Assembly (NCBI GenBank): GCA_039636865.1
Contig: CP144172.1
Location: 930,001-994,000, forward strand
DNA length: 64,000 nucleotides
Reading direction: 5' to 3'
DNA from: Dermatophilaceae bacterium Sec6.4
GTDB taxonomy: Bacteria; Actinomycetota; Actinomycetes; Actinomycetales; Dermatophilaceae
In this document: piece by piece, positions 47,538-57,170 of the stretch
Layout of the letters: each line of letters starts with the position of its first letter
Numbering within the stretch: position 1 is the first letter of the stretch
Program-made: the position numbers and the translations under genes
The notes under the pieces: generated by a model
Seen by the model: the letters and a program-made list of their open reading frames with translations, nothing else
What the model was told of the DNA's origin: nothing
Database searches by the model: none

Positions 47538-48017
47538 CTACTGATCTTTGTCCTGGGATTCCAGCACCGGTACCTGGACGGGCGTCTGCCCGGTGCCCGG
47601 AGTGCTGAAGACCACGTCGGCCTTCTTCCCGGGGATGACCGGGGTGTTGGCGACCAGGATCGGCGCGACGGTCTTCTCCGTGTTGCCGGACGTCTTGCCG
47701 TCCAGGCGGATGGCGGTATCGGCCGGGATCGTCACCTTGGCAGAACTGCCACCGATGGCGATGGTGAGGACCACGGGAGCGCCGCCGGAGTTGGCTACCA
47801 GACCATGCATAGCGCCAGGAGCGCCCTTGGAGCGCGTACTGATGGTGACCGAAGACATCTTCAGGCTACCGATGACGGCGTTCGCACCATCGCCACCGTT
47901 GTAGCTGACGTTGGTCTGGGCCGGATTGAGGTAGAAGCAGCCACTCAGCATTGTCGCGCTGGTCACCAGTCCCAGGGCGCCGAGGGCGCGTTTGCCAGCC
48001 TTGAATCGTCGCGTCAC
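47538..48017 (-). CDS. LpqE-like lipoprotein
   Basis: A 159-residue secreted lipoprotein: signal VTRRFKAGKRALGALGL, lipobox SGC at about residue 27. The mature part is a compact beta-rich domain (VVLTIAIGGSSAKVTIPADT) with a Pro/Gly-rich tail. In mycobacteria the lipoprotein LpqE is next to carD, ispD and ispF as here, so the synteny supports a homologue; function is unknown. GTG 48017 was chosen over GTG 48053 because it gives a compact signal peptide. Confidence 0.75.
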   Translation of the reverse strand: MTRRFKAGKRALGALGLVTSATMLSGCFYLNPAQTNVSYNGGDGANAVIGSLKMSSVTISTRSKGAPGAMHGLVANSGGAPVVLTIAIGGSSAKVTIPADTAIRLDGKTSGNTEKTVAPILVANTPVIPGKKADVVFSTPGTGQTPVQVPVLESQDKDQ

Positions 48018-48254
48018 GGCGCTGAGACTACCGGGTCCGATGTGATCAGGCACGACGGAGGTTGATGACGGAGGGTGATGTTGACGAGCCGCAGCGGGCT
48101 GCGGTCAGTGGTCGGGTCAGTGGGCGATGCGGCTCACAAACTCGCGCGCGTGCATCAGCGGGGCGCATCTGTCAAGGCCCCTGAGCACATCTGTGGATCG
48201 TCCGGATGGCCTCTGACCTGCGAAAACGATGCCTGGGGGTGGCTCTCACCATGG

Positions 48255-48277
48255 TATTCTTAGGGTCGCGAAAGGGG
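48255..48277 (+). promoter_or_regulatory. carD promoter -10 element and ribosome site
   Basis: TATTCT at 48255-48260 is preceded by TG (TGGTATTCT), an extended -10. AAAGGGG at 48271-48277 is the ribosome site, with ten bases to the carD ATG. No good -35 is seen. The distance between -10 and ATG is short, so the leader is about 20 bases. Confidence 0.5.
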
Positions 48278-48287
48278 CTAAACACAC

Positions 48288-48770
48288 ATGGCTTTCAAGG
48301 TTGGCGAGACAGTCGTATATCCGCACCACGGTGCGGCACTCATCGAAGAAATGAACAAGCGCACAATCCGCGGCGAGGAGAAGCTCTACCTCAAGCTGAA
48401 GGTCGCCCAGGGCGATCTGACGATTGAAGTTCCTGCTGAGAACTGTGACCTGGTAGGCGTCCGCGATGTTGTGGGCAAGGAAGGCCTCGACAAGGTGTTC
48501 GAGGTGTTGCGCGCCGAGCACACCGAAGAGCCGACCAACTGGTCGCGTCGCTACAAGGCAAACCTCGAAAAGCTCGCATCCGGCGATGTGATCAAGGTGT
48601 CGGAGGTCGTGCGCGATCTGTGGCGACGTAATCAGGACCGCGGTCTGTCCGCCGGCGAGAAGCGGATGCTCGCCAAAGCGCGGCAGATTCTCGTCAGTGA
48701 GCTGGCGCTCGCTGAGCACACCGACGAAGAGAAGGCTGAGGCCACGCTCGACGAGGTGCTCGCCTCCTGA
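48288..48770 (+). CDS. carD: RNA-polymerase-binding transcription factor CarD
   Basis: A 160-residue protein. The N-terminal RNA polymerase-interacting domain ([20 protein letters not shown]) precedes a helical DNA-binding domain ([19 protein letters not shown], then [19 protein letters not shown]) with the conserved Trp. CarD stabilises the open promoter complex at rRNA and other promoters. It is the first gene of a block with ispD, 14 bases upstream. Confidence 0.96.
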   Translation: MAFKVGETVVYPHHGAALIEEMNKRTIRGEEKLYLKLKVAQGDLTIEVPAENCDLVGVRDVVGKEGLDKVFEVLRAEHTEEPTNWSRRYKANLEKLASGDVIKVSEVVRDLWRRNQDRGLSAGEKRMLAKARQILVSELALAEHTDEEKAEATLDEVLAS

Positions 48771-48784
48771 TTCATCCCGTAGCA

Positions 48785-50008
48785 GTGAACGACGCCCATC
48801 TCAGCCCTGCTGTGGTGGGCGTCGTCGTCGTAGCAGGCGGGCAGGGCACTCGGCTGGGTGCGGGCATGCCGAAGGCCCTGGTGTCCCTCGGTGGTGAGCC
48901 GCTCGTTGTACACGCAGTGCGTGCAGCGCAATCTGCAGCTCAGCTGGGTGACCTTGTTGTGGTGGCTCCAGCCACCCATCTGGACCAGTTCATTGCGTTG
49001 TTGCCGGATGTCCGGGTCGTCGCGGGCGGCGTCGAGCGCACTGATTCGGTAGCCGCCGGGTTGGCGGCACTGGACCCGCTGGCGCAGGTCGTGCTGATCC
49101 ACGACGCAGCCCGGTCCCTCGCGCCCACCGCGTTGTTCGACAGGGTCGCAGCCGGGATTGCCCAGGGCTATGACGCCGTCGTGCCGGGCCTCGCTGTGAC
49201 CGACACCATCAAGCAGGTGGATGCCTCCGGCCACGTGAGCAGCACGTTGGACCGCTCCGCGCTACGCGCGATCCAGACACCGCAGGGATTCACCCGGGAG
49301 GCACTACAACGCGCGCATACAGCCGGTGGTGCGGCTACCGACGACGCTGCGATGGTCGAACGGCTCGGTGGCCGGGTGCTGGTGATCGAGGGTGATCCCC
49401 GCGCGGCCAAGATCACCACGACGCCCGATCTACAGGCGGCTGTCCGTCTTTTGCACCCGCCCGGTCGAGCGACCCTGATCGTGCTCGGGGGGTTGCCCGG
49501 TGTCGGCAAGACAACCATGGCCCGCGCGCTTGCGGTGCGAATGCCGTTGATACATCTACGCGTCGACATCATCGAACAGGCCGTTGTCGACAGCGGGCTG
49601 ACTGAGCACCCGGTCGGAGACGTCGGGTACCGCGTGTCCCACCAACTCGCCGCCCAGCACCTCGACCTGGGCATGACGGTGGTGGCGGACATGGCCAACG
49701 CGGTGACGCAGGCTCGCACAGGGTGGCGTCAGCTCGCGGTCGAACGCGGTGCCCGGCTGCTCGAAGTCGACGTTGTCTGCACCGACGAACGCGAACATCG
49801 GCGGCGCGTCGAAGTGCGCGTCGATGACATTGCCGGTCTCCCGCAGCCGAGCTGGCGGCAGATCCAGGACCGCGTCGTCGACCGCTGGGAGCCGCACCTG
49901 CGGATCGATACCTCTGCCATCTCAGCGGACCGGGCCGCAGACGTCATTCTTGCTGCGCTGGGCTCCCTTGACGAGCTCGATCCGGAGCAGGGGACGATGT
50001 TGTCATGA
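48785..50008 (+). CDS. ispD: IspD (MEP cytidylyltransferase) fused to a P-loop kinase-like domain
   Basis: A 407-residue protein with two parts. Residues ~1-222 are IspD, which makes CDP-methylerythritol in isoprenoid synthesis: [19 protein letters not shown] (CTP loop), [12 protein letters not shown] and [13 protein letters not shown]. Residues ~228-400 form a P-loop ATPase/kinase-type domain: Walker [10 protein letters not shown] at ~235-243, then VVADMANAV and Arg-rich [10 protein letters not shown]. Its substrate is unknown; it resembles small AAA-type or gluconate kinase-like P-loop domains. IspD usually has ~230 residues and no such domain. GTG 48785 is the likely start. The stop overlaps the ispF ATG. 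Confidence 0.9.
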   Translation: MNDAHLSPAVVGVVVVAGGQGTRLGAGMPKALVSLGGEPLVVHAVRAAQSAAQLGDLVVVAPATHLDQFIALLPDVRVVAGGVERTDSVAAGLAALDPLAQVVLIHDAARSLAPTALFDRVAAGIAQGYDAVVPGLAVTDTIKQVDASGHVSSTLDRSALRAIQTPQGFTREALQRAHTAGGAATDDAAMVERLGGRVLVIEGDPRAAKITTTPDLQAAVRLLHPPGRATLIVLGGLPGVGKTTMARALAVRMPLIHLRVDIIEQAVVDSGLTEHPVGDVGYRVSHQLAAQHLDLGMTVVADMANAVTQARTGWRQLAVERGARLLEVDVVCTDEREHRRRVEVRVDDIAGLPQPSWRQIQDRVVDRWEPHLRIDTSAISADRAADVILAALGSLDELDPEQGTMLS

Positions 50009-50493
50009 GTACCCGACTGCCCCGCACCGGTATCGGCATCGACGTCCACCCCTATGCCGAGGACGACCGCACGTTGTACCTGGCAGGACTGCAGTGGCCG
50101 GGTGAGCGCGGCATCGAAGGACACTCCGACGGTGACGTTGCCGCGCATGCCATCTGCGACGCGCTGCTCAGCGCGGCCGGGTTGGGCGACCTCGGGCAGC
50201 ATTTCGGAACAGCGCGCCCCGAACTCGCAGGCGCCCGCGGAACGGTACTGCTGGGCGTCGTACGACAGCTCCTTGCGGACAACAGCTTCGAGATCGGCAA
50301 TGTCGCCGTCCAGGTGATCGGTAACAGGCCGAAGATCGGTCCGCGTCGCCTCGACGCGCAGCAGGTGCTGTCCAAGGCACTCGGTGGCGCCGCCGTCTCG
50401 GTGGCAGCGACCACCACCGATGGGCTCGGGCTGACCGGCCGGGGCGAGGGTGTGGCCGCCATCGCCACGGCCCTGATCGTTCGGATGGCCTGA
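50005..50493 (+). CDS. ispF: 2-C-methyl-D-erythritol 2,4-cyclodiphosphate synthase
   Basis: A 162-residue trimeric zinc enzyme of the MEP pathway. Motifs: GIDVHPY and [17 protein letters not shown] (zinc ligands), GLGDLGQHF and [14 protein letters not shown]. It cyclises CDP-ME-2-phosphate. Its ATG overlaps the ispD stop, so the two are coupled. Confidence 0.97.
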   Translation: MSTRLPRTGIGIDVHPYAEDDRTLYLAGLQWPGERGIEGHSDGDVAAHAICDALLSAAGLGDLGQHFGTARPELAGARGTVLLGVVRQLLADNSFEIGNVAVQVIGNRPKIGPRRLDAQQVLSKALGGAAVSVAATTTDGLGLTGRGEGVAAIATALIVRMA

Positions 50494-50549
50494 GCCCCGC
50501 TCCGGAAGTCAGGCCACCCGGTGGGGTGTCACGGTCGTATGGTCGACCT

Positions 50550-51602
50550 ATGGATTATCGCAATCTCGGCCATACCGGTATGCAGGTCAGCCCGCTCTGT
50601 CTCGGGGCGATGATGTTCGGGCCGTGGGGTGAGCCGGATCACGACGAGTCGGCGCGCATCATCCACCGGGCGCTCGATGGGGGGATCAACTTCGTTGATA
50701 CCGCCGACATCTACTCCCAGGGCGAGTCCGAGACAATCGTCGGTAAGGCACTGAAGGGTCGTCGCGGCGACGTCATTCTCGCGACCAAGTTCCACGGCCC
50801 GATGGATGTGGCGCTGGGCCAGGAGGGTGGCGACCCGAACCAGCGGGGCAACTCACGTCGCTGGATCGTCCGGGAGGTCGAGAACAGTCTGCGCAGGCTG
50901 CAGACGGACTGGATCGACCTGTATCAGGTGCATCGCCCAGATACCGGCACGGATGACGACGAGACGCTCGCGGCGCTGACCGATCTGCAAAGGGCGGGCA
51001 AGATCCGGGCGTTCGGATCGTCGACATTCCCGGCGTACCGGATCGTGGAGGGGCAGCAGATCGCGAAAGAACGCGGGCTGGCCCGGTTCGTGACCGAGCA
51101 GCCGCCGTATTCGATCCTGGACCGCGGGATCGAGCGCGAGGTGCTCCCGGTGACGCAGAAGTACCGGATGGGCGTGCTGTCGTGGAGCCCGTTGTCCGGC
51201 GGCTGGTTGACCGGTCGCTTCCGCAAGGGACAGGACGCGCCATCCACTAATCGCGCGAAGATGATGCCGGACCGGTTCGACCTGTCCAAGCCCGGTAACA
51301 AGATGAGGTTGGACGCCGTCGAGGATCTGGCGCTCCTGGCCGAAGCCAACGACATGACCCTCATCCACCTGGCGCTGGCGTTCGTCATGCAGCACCCAGG
51401 GGTCACCGCGCCGATCATCGGTCCGCGCACGATGGAGCAGCTGGACACCCAACTCGGTGCAACAGATATCCGGCTGAGCACGCAGGTGCTGGACCGCATC
51501 GACGAGATCGTCGCGCCGGGGAGCAACATCTCCGCCGAGACGAACCCCTACGTCACCGATGCGCTCACCGATCCGTTCCTGCGCAGGCGACGTACCGCCT
51601 GA
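50550..51602 (+). CDS. Aldo/keto reductase
   Basis: A 350-residue NADPH-dependent oxidoreductase. Motifs: NFVDTADIYSQGESE with catalytic Asp and Tyr, LATKFHG with Lys, LQTDWIDLYQVHRPD, and LSWSPLSGGWLTGRFRKG. The substrate is unknown. ATG 50550 (MDYRNLGHTGM) matches the family; an in-frame start at 50526 lacks support. It lies between ispF and the mycothiol-dehydrogenase pair. Unlike the aldo/keto reductase at 1967-2895 it is intact. Confidence 0.92.
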   Translation: MDYRNLGHTGMQVSPLCLGAMMFGPWGEPDHDESARIIHRALDGGINFVDTADIYSQGESETIVGKALKGRRGDVILATKFHGPMDVALGQEGGDPNQRGNSRRWIVREVENSLRRLQTDWIDLYQVHRPDTGTDDDETLAALTDLQRAGKIRAFGSSTFPAYRIVEGQQIAKERGLARFVTEQPPYSILDRGIEREVLPVTQKYRMGVLSWSPLSGGWLTGRFRKGQDAPSTNRAKMMPDRFDLSKPGNKMRLDAVEDLALLAEANDMTLIHLALAFVMQHPGVTAPIIGPRTMEQLDTQLGATDIRLSTQVLDRIDEIVAPGSNISAETNPYVTDALTDPFLRRRRTA

Positions 51603-51618
51603 CCGGCTGATCCCAGTT

Positions 51619-51694
51619 CGCCGAGCGGCGGGGTCCACCGACGAGCGGAGGGGAAATATGGCCGCCGCCCGACATGGGACCCCGCCACTCGGCG
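51619..51694. repeat. Intergenic inverted repeat with 18-base arms
   Basis: Arms 51619-51636 (cgccgagcggcggggtcc) and 51677-51694 pair at 17 of 18 positions across a 40-base spacer. It sits between the aldo/keto reductase stop (17 bases upstream) and the mycothiol dehydrogenase start. It may be a terminator or a dispersed intergenic repeat; there is no T-run. Confidence 0.6.
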
Positions 51695-51746
51695 GTTGGG
51701 GTGGCGGGCGCTTAGGTTATGGGGAAGCCAATCGAGGAGAGTTGCC

Positions 51747-52844
51747 ATGTCACAGACCGTCCGCGGCGTCATTGCCCGCACCAAAGGCCAGCCCGTCGAG
51801 GTAGTCGACATCGTCATCCCCGACCCCGGACCGGGTGAAGCCGTCGTGGCGATCCAGGCGTGCGGGGTCTGCCACACCGATCTGACCTACCGCGACGGCG
51901 GTATCAACGACGAGTTCCCGTTCCTACTCGGCCACGAGGCCGCCGGCGTCGTGGAGTCCGTCGGCGAAGGTGTCACCGATGTCGAGGTCGGCGACTACGT
52001 GATCCTCAACTGGCGCGCAGTCTGCGGCCAATGTCGCGCATGTAGGAAGGGCAAGCCCTGGTACTGCTTCGCAACGCACAACGCCACCCAGAAGATGACC
52101 CTCACCGACGGCACGGAGCTGTCTGCGGCACTGGGAATCGGCGCGTTTGCGGACAAGACCCTGGTCGCGTCGGGTCAGTGCACCAAAGTCGATCGGGAGG
52201 CCTCGGCCGAAGCTGCCGGACTGCTCGGCTGCGGTGTGATGGCCGGATTCGGCGCGGCTGTGAACACCGGGGGAGTCACCCGCGGGGACAGCGTGGCCGT
52301 GATCGGTTGCGGCGGTGTCGGCGATGCAGCAGTGGCCGGTGCGTCCATTGCGGGCGCCACCACGATCATCGCGATCGACACCGACGAGCGGAAACTGGAG
52401 CTGGCCAGGCACTTCGGCGCCACCCACACCATCAACCCGGGCAACGACGATGTCGTGGAGAAGGTCCGCGAACTCACCGGCGGCAACGGCGCGGACGTCG
52501 TGATCGACGCTGTCGGCAGACCCGAGACCTACAAGCAGGCCTTCTACGCGCGCGATCTCGCCGGCACCGTAGTGCTGGTCGGTGTGCCGACGCCGGACCT
52601 CAAAGTCGAATTGCCGCTGATCGACCTCTTCGGTCGTGGTGGCGCGCTCAAGTCCAGCTGGTACGGCGACTGCCTGCCCGAGCGCGACTTCCCGATGCTG
52701 GTCGATCTCTACCGCCAGGGCCGGTTCGACCTGGACGCGTTCGTCACTGAGCGGGTCGGTCTGGATGACGTCGAGGCCGCCTTCGAGAAGATGCACAACG
52801 GCGGCGGCGACGATGTCGTACTGCGTTCGGTCGTGGTCCTGTGA
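51747..52844 (+). CDS. mscR: S-(hydroxymethyl)mycothiol (formaldehyde) dehydrogenase
   Basis: A 365-residue zinc alcohol dehydrogenase. Catalytic zinc site [10 protein letters not shown] and GHEAAG; structural zinc Cys in [18 protein letters not shown] Rossmann motif [11 protein letters not shown]. It closely follows the mycothiol-dependent formaldehyde dehydrogenase/S-nitrosomycothiol reductase type. ATG 51747 has GAGGAG at a good distance. The stop overlaps the MBL hydrolase start (GTGA). Confidence 0.93.
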   Translation: MSQTVRGVIARTKGQPVEVVDIVIPDPGPGEAVVAIQACGVCHTDLTYRDGGINDEFPFLLGHEAAGVVESVGEGVTDVEVGDYVILNWRAVCGQCRACRKGKPWYCFATHNATQKMTLTDGTELSAALGIGAFADKTLVASGQCTKVDREASAEAAGLLGCGVMAGFGAAVNTGGVTRGDSVAVIGCGGVGDAAVAGASIAGATTIIAIDTDERKLELARHFGATHTINPGNDDVVEKVRELTGGNGADVVIDAVGRPETYKQAFYARDLAGTVVLVGVPTPDLKVELPLIDLFGRGGALKSSWYGDCLPERDFPMLVDLYRQGRFDLDAFVTERVGLDDVEAAFEKMHNGGGDDVVLRSVVVL

Positions 52845-53497
52845 GCGAGGTCGTGGCCGGTGACGACGGCGTACGCGTCGAACGGGTGGTGACATCCGGC
52901 ACGTTCGAGCTGGACGGTGGATCCTGGGATGTCGACAACAACGTCTGGCTGATCGGTGACGACAAGAGTGTCTACGTGGTCGACCCGGGTCACGAGTCCG
53001 GGCCGATCCTCGAGGCGGTGGGCGGCCGGCGTATCGAAGGCATCCTGTGTACGCACGCTCACAACGATCACATCGACGCGGCCGCAGGCATCAAATCTGC
53101 TCATCCGGACGTGCGGATATCCCTGCACCCGCAGGAGTGGCCACTGTGGGAGATGACCTATCCCGAGCTGCGATGGGATGATGATCTGGCCGACGGTGAC
53201 GTCCGCAGCATCGGTGGCGTCGACATCGAAGTGCTGCATACCCCCGGGCACTCGCCGGGCGCCTGCTGTCTGTCGATCCCGAGCCTCGGGGTGGTCCTGA
53301 CCGGCGACACCCTCTTCCAGGGCGGTCCCGGCGCGACCGGACGCTCGTTCAGCGATTTCCCGACCATCATCGAATCCATCCGGGACAGGCTGTTCACCCT
53401 CCCTGCCGACACGCGTGTACTCACCGGTCACGGCGACTCCACCACCATCGGTGACGAGGCCCCGCACCTGCAGGAGTGGATCGACGCCGGGTCCTGA
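52841..53497 (+). CDS. Metallo-beta-lactamase-fold hydrolase paired with the mycothiol dehydrogenase
   Basis: A 218-residue glyoxalase II-like protein. Zinc motif [11 protein letters not shown], then [17 protein letters not shown] and LTGHGDST. Actinobacteria often encode such a hydrolase directly after the mycothiol-dependent formaldehyde dehydrogenase; it likely splits S-formylmycothiol to formate. GTG 52841 overlaps the dehydrogenase stop by four bases. Confidence 0.9.
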   Translation: MSEVVAGDDGVRVERVVTSGTFELDGGSWDVDNNVWLIGDDKSVYVVDPGHESGPILEAVGGRRIEGILCTHAHNDHIDAAAGIKSAHPDVRISLHPQEWPLWEMTYPELRWDDDLADGDVRSIGGVDIEVLHTPGHSPGACCLSIPSLGVVLTGDTLFQGGPGATGRSFSDFPTIIESIRDRLFTLPADTRVLTGHGDSTTIGDEAPHLQEWIDAGS

Positions 53498-53571
53498 CGA
53501 CGTGACGCAGGTCGCTGCGCCCGTCTGCTGTGATGGCAGGCGGGCGGCGTTCTGCCGATAAACTCCGTCGG

Positions 53572-54996
53572 GTGAGCTTGCAGATCTACGACACCGCTAC
53601 CGCAGAGTTGCGCGACTTCCAGCCGCTGCACGAGGGACGAGTCGGTATCTACATCTGCGGCCTGACCACCCAGGGCAGCCCGCACATCGGCCACGTTCGC
53701 TTCGCTGTCGCCTTCGACATCCTGCGCCGGTGGCTGACCACCGGGCACGAATACGACGTCACATTGGTACGCAACGTGACCGATATCGACGACAAGATCC
53801 TGGACAAGGCGGCCGCCAACGATGCCGACTGGTTCGCCTGGTCCTACCAGCACGAGCGGGAAACCAACGACGCGCTCGACGCGCTCGGGGTGGGTCGGCC
53901 GACCTACGAACCGCGCGCCACCGGACACATCACCGACATGATCGAGCTGATGCAGACCCTCATCGAGAAGGGTCACGCCTATCCGGCGCAGGACGGCAGC
54001 GGCGACGTGTACTTCGACGTGCGGTCGTGGCCGGAGTACGGCGAGCTGACCCGCCAGAGCATCGACGACATGGAAGCTGCATCGGATGCGGACCCCCGTG
54101 GTAAGCGCGATCCGCGTGACTTCGCACTCTGGAAGGGTCGCAAGTCAGGCGAACCGGACTCGGCGAGTTGGCCCACACCGTTCGGCGCGGGCCGTCCTGG
54201 CTGGCACCTGGAATGCTCGGCGATGGCGCAGCGTTGGCTCGGTGACACCTTTGACATCCACGGGGGCGGTATCGATCTGCGGTTCCCTCATCACGAGAAC
54301 GAACTGGCTCAATCGAGAGCCGCAGGAATGGGGTTCGCCCGTTTCTGGATGCACAACGGATGGGTCACCCTGGGCGGCGAGAAGATGAGCAAATCGCTCG
54401 GAAACACCCTCGCTGTGGGCGAGCTGATCAAGACCGTTCGACCGTTGGTGCTGCGGTACTACCTCGGAGCTGTGCATTACCGCTCGACGATGGAATACCA
54501 CGAGGGTTCGCTGGAAGAGGCCGCCGCTGCGGTGGCGCGCATCGAGGGCTTCCTCGATCGGGCGTTGGGGCGGGCCCATGACGGCGACCAGCTCGAGAAG
54601 GCCGTTCTCCCGCAGGCCTTCTCGATCGCGATGGATGACGACCTGAACGTCTCGAGTGCGCTGGCGGTCGTGTTCGACGCGGTGCGTGAGGGCAATATCG
54701 CGCTGGACGAGCATGAGCCGCACAAGGCCCGTGAGCTGGCGGCACAGGTCGTAGCCATGACCGACGTGCTCGGGGTCAACCCGTACTCCGAGCAGTGGTC
54801 TGATGCGGGTGCCGACCGTAGCGGTGGCGCCCTGGCGATCCTGGTCGAGGCCCTCATCACCCAGCGCACCGCAGCCCGCGCCGATCGCGACTTCGCGACA
54901 GCAGACCGGGTGCGTGACCAGCTCGCCGTGGCAGGGGTGGCCCTGGAGGACACCGCCGACGGCGTCCGCTGGTCACTGACCGACCCGACCGACTAA
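53572..54996 (+). CDS. cysS: Cysteine--tRNA ligase
   Basis: A 474-residue class I synthetase. HIGH motif in [11 protein letters not shown], zinc Cys and His residues (one Cys in YICGLTT, others in WHLECSAM and HHENE), and KMSKS in [11 protein letters not shown]. The C-terminal anticodon-binding domain reads [15 protein letters not shown]. Length fits CysS, not the shorter mycothiol ligase MshC. GTG 53572 was chosen because it gives the usual N-terminus SLQIYDTAT. Confidence 0.95.
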   Translation: MSLQIYDTATAELRDFQPLHEGRVGIYICGLTTQGSPHIGHVRFAVAFDILRRWLTTGHEYDVTLVRNVTDIDDKILDKAAANDADWFAWSYQHERETNDALDALGVGRPTYEPRATGHITDMIELMQTLIEKGHAYPAQDGSGDVYFDVRSWPEYGELTRQSIDDMEAASDADPRGKRDPRDFALWKGRKSGEPDSASWPTPFGAGRPGWHLECSAMAQRWLGDTFDIHGGGIDLRFPHHENELAQSRAAGMGFARFWMHNGWVTLGGEKMSKSLGNTLAVGELIKTVRPLVLRYYLGAVHYRSTMEYHEGSLEEAAAAVARIEGFLDRALGRAHDGDQLEKAVLPQAFSIAMDDDLNVSSALAVVFDAVREGNIALDEHEPHKARELAAQVVAMTDVLGVNPYSEQWSDAGADRSGGALAILVEALITQRTAARADRDFATADRVRDQLAVAGVALEDTADGVRWSLTDPTD

Positions 54997-55063
54997 CTGA
55001 GACGATCCCACCTGCGCGCGGGACAATTCGCGCGTCATCGACGCATCAAGAAGAGAGCACATC

Positions 55064-56029
55064 ATGGCCGGTAACTCCCAACGGCGTGGCGCTATTCGTA
55101 AGGGCGCGAGCCGCAAGGGCGCGACGACCGGCAGCGGTGGGCAACGACGCCGCTCGCTGGAGGGCAAGGGGCCGACCCCGAAGGCGGCCGAACGCCCGAA
55201 CCACAAGGCGTATGACAAGTCCGGTGGCGGCTCCAAGTCCTCCTCCGTGCGCAAACCCGTGCGGCGCTCCGGGCCCAAGAAGCCGAGCTCGGAGATCGTC
55301 GCGGGTCGCAACTCGGTGCTGGAGGCACTGCGCGCTGACATCCCGGCGACCGCCATGTACGTAGCGGGTCGCATTGAATCCGATGACCGGGTGCGGGCAT
55401 CGATCAAGATCGCCACAGACCGCAACATCCCGATCCTGGAGACACCCCGCGGCGAGTTGGACCGGCTCACCGACGACGCGGTACATCAGGGGTTGGCGTT
55501 GCAGGTGCCGCCCTACGACTACGCCCACCCCACTGACTTCATCAATCCTGAAGCACCCGGCATCCCGCTGGTCGTGGCGCTCGACGGGATCACCGACCCG
55601 CGCAACCTCGGTGCGATCCTGCGGTCGGTCGGCGCCTTCGGTGGCCACGGGGTGATCGTCCCCGAGCGTCGGTCAGTCGGTATGACCGCGTCCGCCTGGA
55701 AGACTTCTGCCGGTGCCGCCGCGCGCGTACCGGTCGCGCTCGCCGGCAACCTGAACCGAACGCTTGAGGAGTTCAAGAAGGCCGGATTCTTCATCCTCGG
55801 TCTCGATATGGATGGTGATGTGGAGCTGCCGGACGTGCAGTTGGCGACCGAGCCGTTGGTCATCGTGGTGGGCTCCGAAGGCAAGGGCCTGTCCCGGTTG
55901 GTCACGGAGAACTGCGACCAGATCGTTTCGGTGCCCATGCACTCCGCGACCGAATCGCTGAACGCGGGTATCGCCGCATCCGTGACGTTGTATGAAATCG
56001 CCCGTAAGCGGGCCGGCTGTCCCGCCTGA
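55064..56029 (+). CDS. rlmB: 23S rRNA 2'-O-methyltransferase of the RlmB/TrmH (SPOUT) family
   Basis: A 321-residue protein. Residues 1-75 are a basic low-complexity tail ([16 protein letters not shown]). An RNA-binding domain starts at [16 protein letters not shown], followed by the SPOUT domain: [33 protein letters not shown] and [14 protein letters not shown] with the SAM knot. It probably methylates G2251 of 23S rRNA. It follows cysS by 67 bases, as in mycobacteria. Confidence 0.93.
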   Translation: MAGNSQRRGAIRKGASRKGATTGSGGQRRRSLEGKGPTPKAAERPNHKAYDKSGGGSKSSSVRKPVRRSGPKKPSSEIVAGRNSVLEALRADIPATAMYVAGRIESDDRVRASIKIATDRNIPILETPRGELDRLTDDAVHQGLALQVPPYDYAHPTDFINPEAPGIPLVVALDGITDPRNLGAILRSVGAFGGHGVIVPERRSVGMTASAWKTSAGAAARVPVALAGNLNRTLEEFKKAGFFILGLDMDGDVELPDVQLATEPLVIVVGSEGKGLSRLVTENCDQIVSVPMHSATESLNAGIAASVTLYEIARKRAGCPA

Positions 56030-56047
56030 TCAACGCGCAGCAGACAA

Positions 56048-56083
56048 CGAAGGGCCCGTATCCGGTCGGATACGGGCCCTTCG
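56048..56083. terminator. Bidirectional hairpin between convergent genes
   Basis: A perfect 16-base stem: 56048-56063 (cgaagggcccgtatcc) pairs with 56068-56083, with a 4-base loop. It lies 19 bases after the rlmB stop and 28 bases after the RDD gene stop on the other strand. It is AT-poor without a T-run. Confidence 0.8.
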
Positions 56084-56111
56084 CCGTGTGCCGCGAACGC
56101 GGCTGCGAGAG

Positions 56112-56948
56112 TTACTTCGGGACGTCGATAACGACGGTCTTGAGGACCTTGTCAGCGAACGTCTGGCGTTTGGCGTCCCACAACGGGAAAAACCACCCGA
56201 CGAAGCAGGCGATGGAGTCCAGGGCATGCGCGATGTCACGCACAAATGCCATACCCGGGCCGATCGGCTGACCCGTCTCTTCTGAGATGAGCTTGACACC
56301 CATCTGCTTACGACCGATGGACTGGCCGGTCTTGCCACCCATCAACCAACGGTTCCAGATTTGGAAACCCAAAAGCGCCAAATAGCCGAGAAGAACCAGC
56401 AGGCCACCTAACGTGCCGCCGATTGCTGCGCCGATTGCGAGCACGATATAGAACGCAATCACAGGCGCGATGATGTCGATCGCATACCCACCTACCCGAG
56501 TGCCCCACGAGGACAGCGTGCCCTGGGTCGGAGCAGGGGCGTATCCACTTTCCATCTGCGGTGCCTGGCCGTAACCGCCCTGCATCTGGCCACCCTGCTG
56601 GCCGTAACCGCCCTGCATCTGGCCACCCTGCTGGTCGTACCCACCCTGGCCCTGGCCGAAATTACCCTGGCCCTGGTCATAGCCGCCCTGTTGAGGTGGC
56701 TGGCCGTAGTTGCCCTGGTCGCCGTAACGGCCTTGAGTGGGCTGCTGGCCGTAGTTGCCGCCCTGGCCCTGGTCGTAACCGCCCTGCTGAGGCTGCTGGT
56801 CGTAGTTGCCGCCCTGGCCCTGGTCGTAACCGCCCTGCTGGCCGTTCTCGTGTTGGCCACCCTGCTGTTGGCCACCCTGCTGCGGGTAGGAGGAAGGCTG
56901 TCCCTCGTCGCTGGGAGGTTGTCCGTACGGATTGTCGCTGTTACTCAT
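56112..56948 (-). CDS. RDD-family membrane protein with Gln/Gly/Tyr-rich N-terminus
   Basis: A 278-residue protein. Residues ~1-135 are low-complexity, rich in Gln, Gly and Tyr, with repeats such as GGYDQGQGGNYGQQP and GGQMQGGYGQQ. Residues ~150-270 are an RDD domain: RVGGYAIDIIAPV with the Arg-Asp core, two or three membrane segments, and SIGRKQMGVKLI. The role of RDD proteins is mostly unknown, some being ion or Na+/H+ transport related. The N-terminal half is probably cytoplasmic and disordered. Confidence 0.87.
   Translation of the reverse strand: MSNSDNPYGQPPSDEGQPSSYPQQGGQQQGGQHENGQQGGYDQGQGGNYDQQPQQGGYDQGQGGNYGQQPTQGRYGDQGNYGQPPQQGGYDQGQGNFGQGQGGYDQQGGQMQGGYGQQGGQMQGGYGQAPQMESGYAPAPTQGTLSSWGTRVGGYAIDIIAPVIAFYIVLAIGAAIGGTLGGLLVLLGYLALLGFQIWNRWLMGGKTGQSIGRKQMGVKLISEETGQPIGPGMAFVRDIAHALDSIACFVGWFFPLWDAKRQTFADKVLKTVVIDVPK
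56560..56900 (-). repeat. In-frame degenerate repeats in the RDD gene
   Basis: Repeating units of about 24-30 bases (for example ctgccgtaaccgcc pieces alternating with ctggtcatagcc) code for the GGYDQ/GGYGQ units. The repeat is entirely coding. One unit (ccctgcatctggccaccctg) occurs as two near-perfect copies at about 56579-56631. Confidence 0.7.
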
Positions 56949-57170
56949 GGCCCATCCCTGTCGGAGTGCTGGTCAGTGGCGCACAGGCTATCGCGGGATT
57001 GCTCGAAGACGGCTGAACACCACCTGAAATACCCGCAGCTTCTGAGATACCTGCCGATAGGTCCCACCACCCGTCCTACTTCTGAACACCGGGTAGCACT
57101 GCAGCGTCACGGGTGAATTTCGCGGCCCACCACCGGGCGGTCGGCCTGGTGGATGACGCTGCTTCGCGCC

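Noticed and set aside
48054..48254. Short open frames between the LpqE-like gene and carD as small genes
   Set aside because: No ribosome site, no conserved pattern, and the region holds the carD promoter.
53572..54996. The CysS-like protein as the mycothiol ligase MshC
   Set aside because: At 474 residues with a full C-terminal anticodon-binding domain and a place beside rlmB and ispF, it fits cysteine--tRNA ligase. MshC is shorter and lacks that domain.
56560..56900. Regular repeats that look like a CRISPR array
   Set aside because: Units are of variable length without spacers, in frame with the RDD gene and coding for Gln/Gly/Tyr repeats; no cas genes are near.
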